This document shows, piece after piece, positions 31,430 through 41,196 of a stretch of DNA of 64,000 bases. The stretch is taken from the NCBI RefSeq assembly GCF_028623165.1, contig NZ_CP117768.1, forward strand, positions 4,650,001 through 4,714,000, in the 5' to 3' direction. A program made the position numbers and the translations under genes. The notes beneath the pieces were generated by a model. It made no database searches, was not told the origin of the DNA, and was given only the letters and a program-made list of their open reading frames with translations. Source of the DNA: Nostoc sp. UHCC 0926 (GTDB lineage: Bacteria; Cyanobacteriota; Cyanobacteriia; Cyanobacteriales; Nostocaceae). Each line of letters opens with the position of its first letter. The stretch's first letter is position 1.

Positions 31430-34400
31430 GTGGTATTACAAGTACAAGCAAGCACCTACGAAGCTAAAACCCAAGAAATTGCTAAACAACTTCTAGCAGC
31501 AACGCAGGAAAATCGTTCGTTTTTTTCTTCCCTGCGGGATCAAATGCGCTGGGATGATAAATTACTAGCTTGGGCGATGAGTAATCCTGGGTTGCGGGTG
31601 CAACTATTTCGCTTTATAGATACACTACCTGCTTTGCACAGTAAATCAGAAATTGCCTCACATTTACAAGAATATCTAGGCGATGAATCTGTAGAATTAC
31701 CGGCAGCTTTGAAGGGAATGCTAAACTTTGCTAACCCCGACTCTATGCCCGGACAAGTTGCTGCTACAACCGTTGGTACAGCCGTTGAGACTCTTGCTCA
31801 TAAATATATTTCTGGGGAAAATATTAAACAAGTCATCAAAACAGTTGAACGACTGCGAAAAGAAAAAATGGCTTTCACCATCGATTTACTTGGTGAAGCG
31901 GTGATTACCGAAGCCGAAGCGCAGTCTTATCTAGAACGCTATCTAGAATTAATCCAACAATTGGTGGAAGCATCGAAAAATTGGGCAGTTATCCCGGCTA
32001 TTGATGAGGCTGATGGCGAACCAATCCCAAAAGTTCAGGTTTCTGTGAAGTTAACGGCGTTTTATTCGCAATTTGACCCTCTAGATGCTAAAGGTAGTGA
32101 GGAGCGAGTTAGCGATCGCATTCGTATTCTCTTACGTCGTGCCAAAGAGTTAGGCGCAGCTGTGCATTTTGATATGGAACAGTATGCCTATAAAGACATA
32201 ACTCTCAGCATCCTGAAAAAACTGTTACTAGAAGAGGAGTTTAGGCAACGCACAGATGTTGGGATCACAATTCAAGCATATCTGCGTGATAGTGAGCAAG
32301 ATAGCAAAGACGTAATTTCTTGGTTGAAACAACGTGGTTATCCCCTAACAATCCGCTTAGTGAAAGGCGCATATTGGGATCAAGAAACAATAAAAGCAGC
32401 ACAAAAGCATTGGCCACAACCAGTTTACAACGACAAAGCGGCAACTGATGCTAACTTTGAAACCATCACTCAGTTATTGCTAGAAAATCATCAATATGTG
32501 TATTCTGCCATTGGTAGCCATAATGTGCGATCGCACTCTCGCGCCATTGCCATAGCTGAAAGTTTAAATGTCCCTCGTCGTCGCTTTGAATTGCAAGTCC
32601 TCTATGGTATGGGGGATAAAGTTGCAAAGGCGTTGGTTGACAAGGGTTATCGGGTCAGAGTTTACTGTCCCTACGGTGAATTATTACCTGGGATGGCGTA
32701 TTTAATTCGTCGATTATTGGAAAATACAGCTAATAGTTCTTTTTTACGGCAAAATCTCGAAAATCGACCGATTGAAGAGTTATTAGCGCCGCCGATTGTC
32801 AAAGAGGAGAAGAACGTACAGACGCAATTAATGAGCCAGCGCGTTGCGGGGGTTCCCCCCGTTGTAGCGACTGGCGTCGCGTCTCTTCAAACTCCTAACT
32901 CTCATTTCCTTGGCGCGGCTGATACCGATTACGCTGATGAAGAGGTGAGAACGAAAGCAGCCCAAGCTTTCCAAAGCGTTCGTCAACAACTGGGTAGGAG
33001 TTATCTGCCGTTGATTAATGGGGAGTATGTTAATCCGCCGGAATTTGTTGATTCTCTCAATCCTTCTAATTTCAGCGAGGTAGTTGGTAAAGTTGGATTG
33101 ATCAGCGTTGAACAGGCTGAACAGGCGATGCAAGCTGCCAAAGCTGCGTTTCCTGGGTGGAGGAAAACACCAGCTAAACAACGCGCTGATATTTTGCGAA
33201 AAGCCGGTGATTTGATGGAACTCCGCCGCGCTGAACTTTCAGTTTGGATAGTTTTGGAAGTTGGGAAACCAGTTAAGGAAGCTGATGGAGAGGTTTCTGA
33301 GGCAATAGACTTCTGTCGGTACTACGCTGATGAGATAGAACGGCTAGATAAAGGTGTTAATTACGACATACCAGGCGAGACTAATCGTTATATCTATCAA
33401 CCACGGGGAATTGCTGTGGTGATTTCTCCCTGGAATTTTCCGCTAGCGATCGCTTGTGGGATGACTGTTGCAGCATTGGTTTCAGGCAATTGTACTCTCC
33501 TAAAACCGGCCGAAACATCTTCTATCATTGCTGCCAAACTCACAGAAATCTTGGTAGATGCTGGTTTTCCCAAAGGTGTATTTCAATACGTACCTGGTAA
33601 GGGTTCGCAAGTCGGCGCTTATTTAGTAAATCATCCAGATACTCATGTAATTGCTTTTACGGGTTCCCAAGAAGTAGGTTGTAGAATTTACGCAGAGGCG
33701 GCAACTTTAAAACCCGGACAAAAGCATATGAAACGGGTGATTGCTGAAATGGGTGGCAAGAATGCCATTATCGTAGATGAAAGTGCTGATTTAGACCAAG
33801 CTGTTGTGGGGGTAGTGCAATCGGCATTTGGTTACAGTGGCCAAAAATGTTCTGCCGCCTCAAGGGTGATTGTGCTGGAACCGATTTATGATGCCTTTGT
33901 GCAACGATTGGTGGAAGCAACAAAATCTTTGAATATTGGGGAAGCAGAGTTACCGAGTACACAAGTTGGACCGGTAATTGATGCTAATGCCCGCGATCGC
34001 ATCCGCGAGTATATTGAGAAGGGTAAGGCAGAAGCAGAAGTGGCGTTGGAATTACCAGCACCCGAACAAGGATATTTTATCGGGCCTGTGATCTTTAGTG
34101 AAGTATCGCCAAATGCAGTAATTTCCCAGGAAGAAATTTTTGGCCCGGTGCTGGCAGTAATTCGGGTGAAGGATTTCCAGGAAGCGTTAGCAGTCGCCAA
34201 TGGAACTAACTACGCTTTGACTGGAGGACTTTATTCTCGAACACCTTCGCACATTCAGCAGGCGCAGATAGAGTTTGAAGTCGGGAATTTGTACATCAAC
34301 CGCAATATTACAGGAGCGATCGTTGGGCGGCAACCCTTTGGCGGATTCAAACTTTCTGGAGTCGGTTCTAAAGCAGGCGGCCCCGATTACTTACTGCAAT

Positions 34401-34471
34401 TCCTGGAACCACGCGCGGTAACAGAAAATATTCAGCGCCAAGGTTTTGCACCAATTGAAGGTGCAGATTAA
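31430..34471 (+). CDS. putA: Bifunctional proline dehydrogenase / L-glutamate gamma-semialdehyde dehydrogenase
   Basis: A 1013-residue fusion that oxidises proline to pyrroline-5-carboxylate (FAD domain, ~1-450) and then to glutamate (NAD aldehyde dehydrogenase, ~510-1000). Visible landmarks are VKGAYWD, GSHNVRSH and QVLYGMGD in the first half. The second half has SPWNFPLAIACG, AFTGSQEVG and AEMGGKNA with the catalytic Glu, then SGQKCSAASRV with the catalytic Cys. It lacks the DNA-binding PutA N-terminus of enterics. The start is GTG 31430; no better ATG is in frame. Residues ~462-486 between the domains are encoded by a dispersed repeat. A strong terminator follows. Confidence 0.93.
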   Translation: MVLQVQASTYEAKTQEIAKQLLAATQENRSFFSSLRDQMRWDDKLLAWAMSNPGLRVQLFRFIDTLPALHSKSEIASHLQEYLGDESVELPAALKGMLNFANPDSMPGQVAATTVGTAVETLAHKYISGENIKQVIKTVERLRKEKMAFTIDLLGEAVITEAEAQSYLERYLELIQQLVEASKNWAVIPAIDEADGEPIPKVQVSVKLTAFYSQFDPLDAKGSEERVSDRIRILLRRAKELGAAVHFDMEQYAYKDITLSILKKLLLEEEFRQRTDVGITIQAYLRDSEQDSKDVISWLKQRGYPLTIRLVKGAYWDQETIKAAQKHWPQPVYNDKAATDANFETITQLLLENHQYVYSAIGSHNVRSHSRAIAIAESLNVPRRRFELQVLYGMGDKVAKALVDKGYRVRVYCPYGELLPGMAYLIRRLLENTANSSFLRQNLENRPIEELLAPPIVKEEKNVQTQLMSQRVAGVPPVVATGVASLQTPNSHFLGAADTDYADEEVRTKAAQAFQSVRQQLGRSYLPLINGEYVNPPEFVDSLNPSNFSEVVGKVGLISVEQAEQAMQAAKAAFPGWRKTPAKQRADILRKAGDLMELRRAELSVWIVLEVGKPVKEADGEVSEAIDFCRYYADEIERLDKGVNYDIPGETNRYIYQPRGIAVVISPWNFPLAIACGMTVAALVSGNCTLLKPAETSSIIAAKLTEILVDAGFPKGVFQYVPGKGSQVGAYLVNHPDTHVIAFTGSQEVGCRIYAEAATLKPGQKHMKRVIAEMGGKNAIIVDESADLDQAVVGVVQSAFGYSGQKCSAASRVIVLEPIYDAFVQRLVEATKSLNIGEAELPSTQVGPVIDANARDRIREYIEKGKAEAEVALELPAPEQGYFIGPVIFSEVSPNAVISQEEIFGPVLAVIRVKDFQEALAVANGTNYALTGGLYSRTPSHIQQAQIEFEVGNLYINRNITGAIVGRQPFGGFKLSGVGSKAGGPDYLLQFLEPRAVTENIQRQGFAPIEGAD
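32815..32888. repeat. In-frame dispersed repeat in the putA interdomain linker
   Basis: The segment starts GTACAGACGCAATTAATG and ends GCGTCGCGTCTCTTC, an inverted pair around the GACGC words. It contains the CAGCGCGTTGCGGGGGTTCC and CCCCGTTGTAGCGACTG words also found in tnpB. It encodes residues ~462-486 between the two catalytic domains, without breaking the frame. Confidence 0.75.
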
Positions 34472-34484
34472 AGTATTAAAGTAG

Positions 34485-34509
34485 GGTGGGAAAAAACCCA
34501 CCTTTTTTT
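34485..34509 (+). terminator. Rho-independent terminator after putA
   Basis: GGTGGG-AAAAAA-CCCACC followed by seven T residues, starting 14 bp after the putA stop. It is a classical intrinsic terminator. Confidence 0.85.
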
Positions 34510-34531
34510 ATCTATTAACTGTACAGATTTG

Positions 34532-34966
34532 ATGAGTAATTTAGTTATAAGAGTTGCTGAATTACCTGAAGAATTTCCAGCAATTCAAGCAATTAGAATA
34601 TCAGTTTTTCAGCAAGAACAAGGGGTAGATCCTGCTTTAGAGTTTGATGGTAAAGATGATATATCTGACCATTTGATTGCTTATTTAGATGGAGAAGCTG
34701 TAGGTACTACTAGAATTAGATATTTAGATGAAAAAACTGCCAAGATAGAAAGACTTGCCGTTTTGTCTATAGCTAGAGGACAGGGTATTGGTAAGAAAAT
34801 TATGGTAGAGGCATTACAGGTTATAGCTCGTAGAAATATTCCAGAGGTTGTGATTCACGCCCAAGAATATGTGAAATCTTTATACCAAAAATTGGATTTT
34901 GTAGAAGAAGGAGAAATTTTTCAAGAAGCTGGTATTGCCCATGTGATAATGAGAAAAAAATTTTAG
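34532..34966 (+). CDS. GNAT-family N-acetyltransferase
   Basis: A 144-residue acetyltransferase from the ATG at 34532; the TTG immediately before it is not required. The acetyl-CoA-binding motif is seen in KIERLAVLSIARGQGIGKKI (Q/RxxGxG/A), followed by AQEYVKSLYQKLDF, as in ElaA/YjcF-like members. The substrate is unknown. It lies just after the putA terminator, so it is probably expressed on its own. Confidence 0.85.
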   Translation: MSNLVIRVAELPEEFPAIQAIRISVFQQEQGVDPALEFDGKDDISDHLIAYLDGEAVGTTRIRYLDEKTAKIERLAVLSIARGQGIGKKIMVEALQVIARRNIPEVVIHAQEYVKSLYQKLDFVEEGEIFQEAGIAHVIMRKKF

Positions 34967-35051
34967 ATTGGACAATTATTCCTGTAGGTGGAGAAATCCT
35001 CAATCTGAGTGCGACATTGTTTATTCACATCCGTAACCAATCAATTTCGCC

Positions 35052-36497
35052 CTAACTACCCAGATCCTTTTTAACAATAAGTGGGATAAGTGACGCTAGT
35101 CGTAATATACCAGACACAACGAACACTTCCCCTATGCCAAAAGAGCCAGCAAATTGAGCGATGAAGCCACCTATAGTTGCTCCTAAAGCACCACTCGCCC
35201 CAGCAATAGCAGCAGCGATCGCAAAATAGATAGACTGATTTTTTACTGATGCAATCTCTATCTGGAGATTATTGCTGCACAAGTCGACTGCTCCCCAATT
35301 AACTCCCATAAAAATGTGCAATAGCGGAAACCACAGCCAGAGATCGAGGGGACTAGAACCAATCGTCACCCACAGCCAGGGGATGACGGCAATTAGAATT
35401 CCACAATAAATTAGAATCGAACGATTGCCTATTCTATCTGCTAATTTACCCCACACGAGGAGGAGTAGCATATGTGCCCCTGCTCGGAGACTGGTGTAGA
35501 AAGTTACCCAACTCACATCTAGGTTCAGCGTATCTAGCAAGTAGAGGTTAAAAAACGGGGCACTCAGGTTAACAGCAAACGTCCATAAGCCGAAATAAAG
35601 CAGAAAGACCAAAAAATTAGAGTTTTTCCAGATGCTGCTATCTATCTGATTTTGGGGGGTCGGCATTTGCGGGAGATAGATTGCTTCAGATATCTCACCA
35701 GATTCATTTGGTGCTGAGTCTGACTGAATCTCACTTGTTTGAGATAAGCTTGCATAATAGGTGTTTTGTAATTTGGGATTGATATCTACCTGGAAATACT
35801 GACACCCCAAGCTGATCACTCCAAAGATAATGCTGAGGAACAAAATTACTCCATAACCTTGGATAGTCCCCCCATACCAATGTGATACAGCTAGACCGGC
35901 TATTGGCAAGGTGAGTAACTCGGTGAGGTTGGCAAAGCTATTGCGTAGCCCGAAATATCTACCTCGCAATTGCCGTGGGACTAACATTGCTATCCAACTG
36001 AACCACGATGCAGTTCCTAGTCCTCCTAAAAGATGACTGCATACCAGAATCAAGAGCGACAATATCACCAATTGGTTTGAATTAAGCCCTCCCCAACTAA
36101 AGCTAGCAATGCCAATTACTAAAATCAGCCACAGTAGCCGAGCAATTCCATGAGTGCGAAGGGAATTCTGAAAGCGGCTAGTGCTGCGTTCAGACAAGTA
36201 AGCACCCATCGGCTGAAAGAGATTCGCTAACATGGGGATAGAGGATATCATGCCAAACACCACCGGACTGGCATCCAACTCCACTAAGAAATTACCCAGC
36301 AAAACCCCGCCAGTGCCAATATTGAAAACTGCTGCGAAGATAGCATCGACAGTGGAGGCTTTCAAACTAGTGCGAATAGCATCTTTGGAAATTCGCGGGG
36401 TGGGTGTTGAGGTAGGAGTGAGTGTTGTTGATGGCGAACCAATCTGAGCAATTTCTAGGGTTAGAGGCACACCTGTCTCAGGTTGAAAAGAATCCAT
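35052..36497 (-). CDS. MFS transporter
   Basis: A 481-residue membrane protein with 12 predicted helices in two halves joined by a hydrophilic segment (~205-240). The loop between helices 4 and 5 carries RGRYFGLRNSFANL, a pattern common in a cyanobacterial MFS subgroup. The first ~40 residues are a Ser/Thr/Pro-rich soluble extension. The substrate cannot be assigned. It converges on the GNAT gene and stands alone. Confidence 0.85.
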   Translation of the reverse strand: MDSFQPETGVPLTLEIAQIGSPSTTLTPTSTPTPRISKDAIRTSLKASTVDAIFAAVFNIGTGGVLLGNFLVELDASPVVFGMISSIPMLANLFQPMGAYLSERSTSRFQNSLRTHGIARLLWLILVIGIASFSWGGLNSNQLVILSLLILVCSHLLGGLGTASWFSWIAMLVPRQLRGRYFGLRNSFANLTELLTLPIAGLAVSHWYGGTIQGYGVILFLSIIFGVISLGCQYFQVDINPKLQNTYYASLSQTSEIQSDSAPNESGEISEAIYLPQMPTPQNQIDSSIWKNSNFLVFLLYFGLWTFAVNLSAPFFNLYLLDTLNLDVSWVTFYTSLRAGAHMLLLLVWGKLADRIGNRSILIYCGILIAVIPWLWVTIGSSPLDLWLWFPLLHIFMGVNWGAVDLCSNNLQIEIASVKNQSIYFAIAAAIAGASGALGATIGGFIAQFAGSFGIGEVFVVSGILRLASLIPLIVKKDLGS

Positions 36498-36885
36498 AAA
36501 TTTAAGATTTAAGGGTATAAGAGGTTGTTTGAAAAGTGGTTGGCTGTGATTTTAGGCACTTCTCGATCCCCCCTAGCCCATACCAATCGCTCCACTTGGG
36601 AAAACCCCATACGCTCTCGCGTTCGCAGACTCGTTGGCAGAGCCTCTGGTAGAGTTGAGGCTGCGCTATGTGCATTAATACTAATAATTATTAATGATTT
36701 ACGATTGCTATTTAACCACCATTAGCCAGATATTGGAAGTCTTCGTGTATTACAATCTAAAGTACATAATGTAGCATAAATTGCTAAACCAGTAAAAGTA
36801 TTGGACAAAATACTTATAATATAGAATATAGGTGCTGTATTGTCGAAGTCTTGGGACTAAAAATATGAATGCGATCGCGTAGTGT
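36498..36885. other. Spacer with repeat fragments, no gene
   Basis: The 388-bp gap between the MFS gene and the hybrid kinase has a G/C-rich stretch near 36600-36665 (GGCAGAGCCTCTGGTAGAG) resembling the fragment at 3264-3282. An AT-rich remainder follows. No credible gene is seen. Confidence 0.5.
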
Positions 36886-39111
36886 TTATATTGGTGTTTC
36901 GTTCATCCGAAAATCGCTATGATTTAAATATCGCATCAATATTGACTCTAATTCAACTACTCGAATTGGTTTGAGAAGATAGTCGTTAGCACCAGCTTGC
37001 ACAATAGAAAGTTTTTCTGGATGTTCACTAAAGCCCATCATCACCACATGCAAATGTTGCAAAGAAGGTTCTTGTTTGAGAATATTTAGCAAATCCCAGT
37101 CCCTAATATCATCTACGAATTGGACATCCAAAAAAATTAAATCTGGCTGTAGAGTTCGCACCTGTTCCAAAAAGCTTTTTTTGTTGTCTATCCACTTGAC
37201 TTGATAGCCAATTGTCTGGAGATAATTTTGCAACACTATGCCAGTGTTTTCTTCTTCGACTACCAAAATAGTTTTATTTTTGGGAAGAACTAGGGAGGAT
37301 GAGGAAGATGTTGCTTCAGTATCTTCCTTAGCTTCATCTGCTGCTCCCAGATGCACTGGGTTTGGTAGAAACAAAGTAAACTGACTCCCTTCTCCCAAAA
37401 TCGATGTTACACTCACATCTCCACCATGCAAACGCGCTAATTTGCGTGTTAAAGCTAAACCCAAACCTGTGCCTTCATACTGCCGATTTAACTGACTGTC
37501 AAGCTGTTTAAACGGTTCAAATAGAAATTGAAACTGATTTGAGTCTATACCAATTCCAGTATCTGAAATTGTAAAGGTCATCCCTTGCGGTACTTTTTTG
37601 ACTACCAGCGATACCTGACCGGCTGGGGTGAATTTAATGGCATTAGTAAGTAGGTTGAGTAGCATTTGCTTGATGCGCCGCTCATCAGCAATCAGAATAT
37701 CCGCTTCTAGGTCAATTTCATGTGTGAGTTGCAATCCTTTTTCTAAGGCGCGATCACGCACTGTCCATATGGCATAATTACATAAATCTGACACTGGCAA
37801 AGGTGAGAGTAAGAGTTCCTCTTTGCCTGCTTCCACCTTAGATAAGTCAAGGATATCGTTAATCAGTTCTAGTAGGTGTTCACCACTACTATATATACAA
37901 CTTACATATTCGTTCTGCTTTTGATTGAGAGAGCCAACTATTTTTTGTTGCAACAACTGTGATAAGCCCATAATTGCATTCAGAGGTGTCCGCAACTCAT
38001 GGCTCATGGTTGCTAAAAATTCACTTTTTGCCCGACTAGCAGCTTCTGCTACTTCTTGAGAGGCACGCAGTTTCAACTCTATTTGCTTGCGTTCAGTAAT
38101 GTCCTCAATCATCGCTATAAAAAACTCCGGTTCACCATTGCTGTCTGGTATAACAGAAACACAGATATGAGTCCAAACTAAGCTACCATCTTGATGCAGG
38201 CAGCGTCTTTCCATTTCAATGCGATGTCTATCGACAAGCTGTTCCTGAAGTTCGGAGTGTTGGAAACCGAACCTTGAAGTTTTCCCTGAGTTTGTGCGAA
38301 TTCCTGACACCAGTTGTTTGTAACGTTTTAAATCCCCCCTTTGTATAGAAATGTAATCTATAAAGTGCTTGCCGGATAATTCTTCTCGGCTGTATCCTAA
38401 AATCTCGCACAGTACCGGATTAGTATCGACTATTTCCGCTTTCATATCTATAAGTCCAATGCCGATAGAAGAACGCTCAAAAATCGCCCGAAATTGAGCC
38501 TCACTCTGTCGCAGTGCTTCCTGGACGACGTTTCGCTCGCTTGCTTCTATAGCCAGGGTCACGAAATCTGCAATCGAGCCAGCAAAAGTCTCTTCTTCCA
38601 AAGTCCATTGGCGACTTTCGCCTATGTGTTCGTGACAGACTACGCCCACCAAACGACCCTCTAGCCAAATTGGTGCATCCAGCAAGGATGTGATGCCTAA
38701 AACAGAAAGATAAGACTCAGATAATTCTTTGGTTCTTGTATCGTTTCTGGCATCATTTGCGGCAATGGTACGTTCCTCTTCTAAAGCCTGGAAATAAGCT
38801 GGATAATTTTTTTGTGAAAGTGAGTTACCAAAGCTATGCTCCTTAGTACTTACATCATATAAATCGATGCATTCAATTTTTGAACGTTCTTGATTATATA
38901 ACCACACCCCAACTCGCTCTACCAAGAGCGTCCGAGCAGTAGTTTCTGTGATTTCCCTTAAGACCGCGTTGAGATTACCTTGCTGAAATGTCTTGCTCCT
39001 TGCTAGTTCCACCAGTGTCTGACTTTGTTTTCGCCGACCATTTTCTTTGATTTGTAAAGCCTCTTGGGCCTGCTTGTGCTCTGTAATATCTCTAGCTAAC
39101 ACCACCTGCAT
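36886..39111 (-). CDS. Hybrid histidine kinase (GAF-PAS-HisKA-HATPase-REC)
   Basis: A 741-residue cytoplasmic sensor kinase without transmembrane segments. In order: the end of a PAS domain (VVLARDITEHKQA), a GAF domain (~45-190), a PAS/PAC domain (~200-330, ending ITERKQIE), HisKA with the phospho-accepting His371 in MSHELRTPLNA, an ATPase domain with the DTGIGI and GTGLGLAL boxes, and a C-terminal receiver with LIFLDVQ. The signal is unknown; no bilin-type Cys is evident in the GAF domain. The gene once extended further upstream, where a decayed PAS domain remains at 39112-39345. Confidence 0.88.
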   Translation of the reverse strand: MQVVLARDITEHKQAQEALQIKENGRRKQSQTLVELARSKTFQQGNLNAVLREITETTARTLLVERVGVWLYNQERSKIECIDLYDVSTKEHSFGNSLSQKNYPAYFQALEEERTIAANDARNDTRTKELSESYLSVLGITSLLDAPIWLEGRLVGVVCHEHIGESRQWTLEEETFAGSIADFVTLAIEASERNVVQEALRQSEAQFRAIFERSSIGIGLIDMKAEIVDTNPVLCEILGYSREELSGKHFIDYISIQRGDLKRYKQLVSGIRTNSGKTSRFGFQHSELQEQLVDRHRIEMERRCLHQDGSLVWTHICVSVIPDSNGEPEFFIAMIEDITERKQIELKLRASQEVAEAASRAKSEFLATMSHELRTPLNAIMGLSQLLQQKIVGSLNQKQNEYVSCIYSSGEHLLELINDILDLSKVEAGKEELLLSPLPVSDLCNYAIWTVRDRALEKGLQLTHEIDLEADILIADERRIKQMLLNLLTNAIKFTPAGQVSLVVKKVPQGMTFTISDTGIGIDSNQFQFLFEPFKQLDSQLNRQYEGTGLGLALTRKLARLHGGDVSVTSILGEGSQFTLFLPNPVHLGAADEAKEDTEATSSSSSLVLPKNKTILVVEEENTGIVLQNYLQTIGYQVKWIDNKKSFLEQVRTLQPDLIFLDVQFVDDIRDWDLLNILKQEPSLQHLHVVMMGFSEHPEKLSIVQAGANDYLLKPIRVVELESILMRYLNHSDFRMNETPI

Positions 39112-39345
39112 TAGTTACCCTCAATAAAAAATAATTTTGCCTTGCAGTTCTAAGGGAAAATTAGAACCGTCTTTGTATAACTACAATTACCTCATAGGGT
39201 TTTTCATAACCGGAAAGTATATTTTTTCTAATCAAATCAGATGATTCTGGATAAGGAATTCCAAACTAGATTTTGCTGATCACTTCTATTACTTCATGCC
39301 AGTGATTTTTGCCAGGGGATAATTAATATTTAAAATAATTTCACT
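39112..39345 (-). pseudogene. Decayed N-terminal PAS domain of the hybrid kinase
   Basis: On the minus strand, PAS-like coding sequence is visible in pieces: NINYPLAKITGM, FGIPYPESSDLIRKNILSGY, YKDGSNFPLELQGKIIFY. These are broken by a TAG before FGIPYP, by a one-base insertion before YKDG, and by a compensating insertion and deletion that leave TGA and TAA just before the ATG at 39111. The intact gene would have had one more PAS domain. Confidence 0.7.
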
Positions 39346-39521
39346 ATCAAGTAATTCTACTATTAAGTAGTATAGTAGTATTTTGAATTTGGATCTAGGG
39401 AACTGTAGGAAGTAGGGAGTGGTGTAGTTTCATTACTTGAAAAGCGATGTAAGTCAATTTGTTGCTTAGTGCTGATACCAATTCTTTGTGAAACTGCACA
39501 AAACCAAGATTGGTGAGATGA

Positions 39522-39545
39522 ACTTGGGGCAAAATCCCCAAGTTT
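39522..39545. other. Hairpin upstream of the cobalamin-binding-like gene
   Basis: AACTTGGGG-CAAAAT-CCCCAAGTT is a perfect 9-bp stem. No T-tract follows on either strand. It lies about 125 bp upstream of the next gene; it is not recognisable as a cobalamin riboswitch, which would be much larger. Its role is unknown. Confidence 0.4.
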
Positions 39546-39671
39546 CAGGAGCAACCTCACAGATAATCGGTATGACGACCAAAACAACCTTGATTCTCCT
39601 AGAGAAAGATACCTAATGACTCAAATTTTGCCAAAATCTAAGATGACGGTAGCTTTTATGGAGGTGAAGCG

Positions 39672-40598
39672 ATGACGGATAGTAATGTGAGAATAGTTTC
39701 CCTAATTCCCGGTGGAACAGAGATTTTAGCGACACTAGGGTTGGTTAATGCTATTGTGGGGCGATCGCACGAATGCGACTACCCTCCAGAAATCCACAAT
39801 CGCCCCATTTGTACCCAAGCCCGCTTAAACTCCAATGCCTCCAGCAGCCAAATTCATGATGACGTGAACAATTTATTGCAATCTGCTCTCAGTATCTATG
39901 AAATTAAAACAGATGTTTTAGAGCAGTTGCAGCCTACCCACATTCTCACTCAAGACCAGTGTGATGTTTGTGCTGTTAGCTTAGACGAAGTTGAAAAGGC
40001 AGTGGCCACACTCATTCACAGTAAACCTCAGATTATTTCTTTACAACCTAATATTCTCCAAGATGTTTGGGCTGATATTGAGCGAGTCGGCAACACCTTT
40101 GAAGTAGATTCGGTTAAAGTTCTAGAAAACTTAGAAGCTCGCGTCAAAATTTGTCAGCAAAAAATCCAAGGACTTTCTTTAAATGAAGTGCCTACTGTAG
40201 CCTGCATCGAGTGGACTGATCCTTTGATGATCGCCGCCAATTGGATTCCTGAATTAGTTAACTTAGCAGGAGGACACTCTCTGTTTAGCGTTATAGGTCA
40301 GGCTTCTCCTATCTTACCGTGGGAAACACTATTAGCAAGTAACCCAGATATCATTGTTTTTATGCTTTGTGGCTTTGATTTAAATCGCACTCGTCAAGAA
40401 GCCAATTTGTTAACTCAACGTTCAGACTGGGAAAAACTGCACGCCACCCAAGCTGGTAGGGTCTACATCACCGATGGCAATTCTTACTTTAATCGTCCAG
40501 GGCCGCGACTGGTAGATTCTCTAGAAATTTTGGCTGAAATTTTGCATCCAGAAATTTTTCAATACGGCTACAAAGGAACCGGTTGGGAACCTTTGTAA
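39672..40598 (+). CDS. Cobalamin-binding-protein-like (BtuF family), no signal peptide
   Basis: A 308-residue protein of the periplasmic-binding BtuF/FepB fold: IVSLIPGGTEILATLG at the N-terminus, GRSHECDYP, and LLASNPDIIVFMLCGFD towards the end. There is no signal peptide or lipobox, so a cytoplasmic location is predicted; such signal-less BtuF-like proteins are widespread in cyanobacteria with unknown ligand. It contains a Cys pair (DQCDVCAV, ~99-102). GGAGG precedes the ATG at 39672. It is monocistronic. Confidence 0.78.
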   Translation: MTDSNVRIVSLIPGGTEILATLGLVNAIVGRSHECDYPPEIHNRPICTQARLNSNASSSQIHDDVNNLLQSALSIYEIKTDVLEQLQPTHILTQDQCDVCAVSLDEVEKAVATLIHSKPQIISLQPNILQDVWADIERVGNTFEVDSVKVLENLEARVKICQQKIQGLSLNEVPTVACIEWTDPLMIAANWIPELVNLAGGHSLFSVIGQASPILPWETLLASNPDIIVFMLCGFDLNRTRQEANLLTQRSDWEKLHATQAGRVYITDGNSYFNRPGPRLVDSLEILAEILHPEIFQYGYKGTGWEPL

Positions 40599-40657
40599 TT
40601 TAACTGGATGTGCAACCCTGGTCATTTGGTTAAGGTGAGTTCGATAAACCTCTCCCT

Positions 40658-40679
40658 GACTTGAACTAAAGTTCAAGTC
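40658..40679. repeat. GACTTGAACT palindrome within a dispersed spacer repeat
   Basis: GACTTGAACT-AA-AGTTCAAGTC is a perfect hairpin. The surrounding text (AACCTCTCCCTG and CGTCGAACTCACG) recurs near 56740-56815, upstream of the toxin-antitoxin pair. Confidence 0.6.
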
Positions 40680-40785
40680 TGTCCTTCTGGGACTCCCAGA
40701 GGGACGGTTTTGGGTAGTAAAATCTCTGGTATTTTGATTGAGCTAGTTAGGCGAACACCACATGAGCCGTCGAACTCACGTTTGG

Positions 40786-41088
40786 TTATGGTGTTTGTTC
40801 AGAATCCGTCGATGGTTCATTGTTAAATAACAGCAGGCGTGCAGCGAGGACGGCAAATCCCACAGCAGCGATCGCTTTTAACAAGCGTGTAGGTAATAAT
40901 TCTGCTACTGCTCCCCCTGCTAGTGCTCCCAACAAGCTTGTCAACAGCAGTGCGCCTGCTGCGCCAAAAAATACTGCACGCGGAGAATTAGAACGCCCTG
41001 AAAGTGCGATCGCCGCTAGCTGACTTTTGTCACCCAATTCTGATAAAAAAACTGTAATAAAGCTCAGTCCTAAAAGATGCCAATCCAT
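40786..41088 (-). CDS. UPF0016 (GDT1/TMEM165) half-protein, manganese exporter subunit
   Basis: A 100-residue membrane protein from the ATG at 41088; the frame upstream to 41145 is not protein-like. It has three helices and the family motif ELGDKSQLAAIAL (E-x-G-D-K-S). Full-length family members have two such halves; here each half is a separate gene (see 41197-41625). In cyanobacteria this family (Mnx, and split Hmx-type exchangers) moves manganese across thylakoid or plasma membranes (established knowledge, as I recall it). The pair would work as a heteromer. Confidence 0.85.
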   Translation of the reverse strand: MDWHLLGLSFITVFLSELGDKSQLAAIALSGRSNSPRAVFFGAAGALLLTSLLGALAGGAVAELLPTRLLKAIAAVGFAVLAARLLLFNNEPSTDSEQTP

Positions 41089-41196
41089 ATGATTAAGGGG
41101 GAGAGTGGGGGAACAAGGGGAAATGGAGAAAAACTTCAATCTCAAATCCTCAATCCAAAATCCAAAATCTAAAATCTAAAATTGAATGACTTCTAA

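Noticed and set aside
39522..39545. Cobalamin riboswitch before the BtuF-like gene.
   Set aside because: Only a simple 9-bp hairpin is present; the conserved B12-box and multi-stem architecture are not seen.
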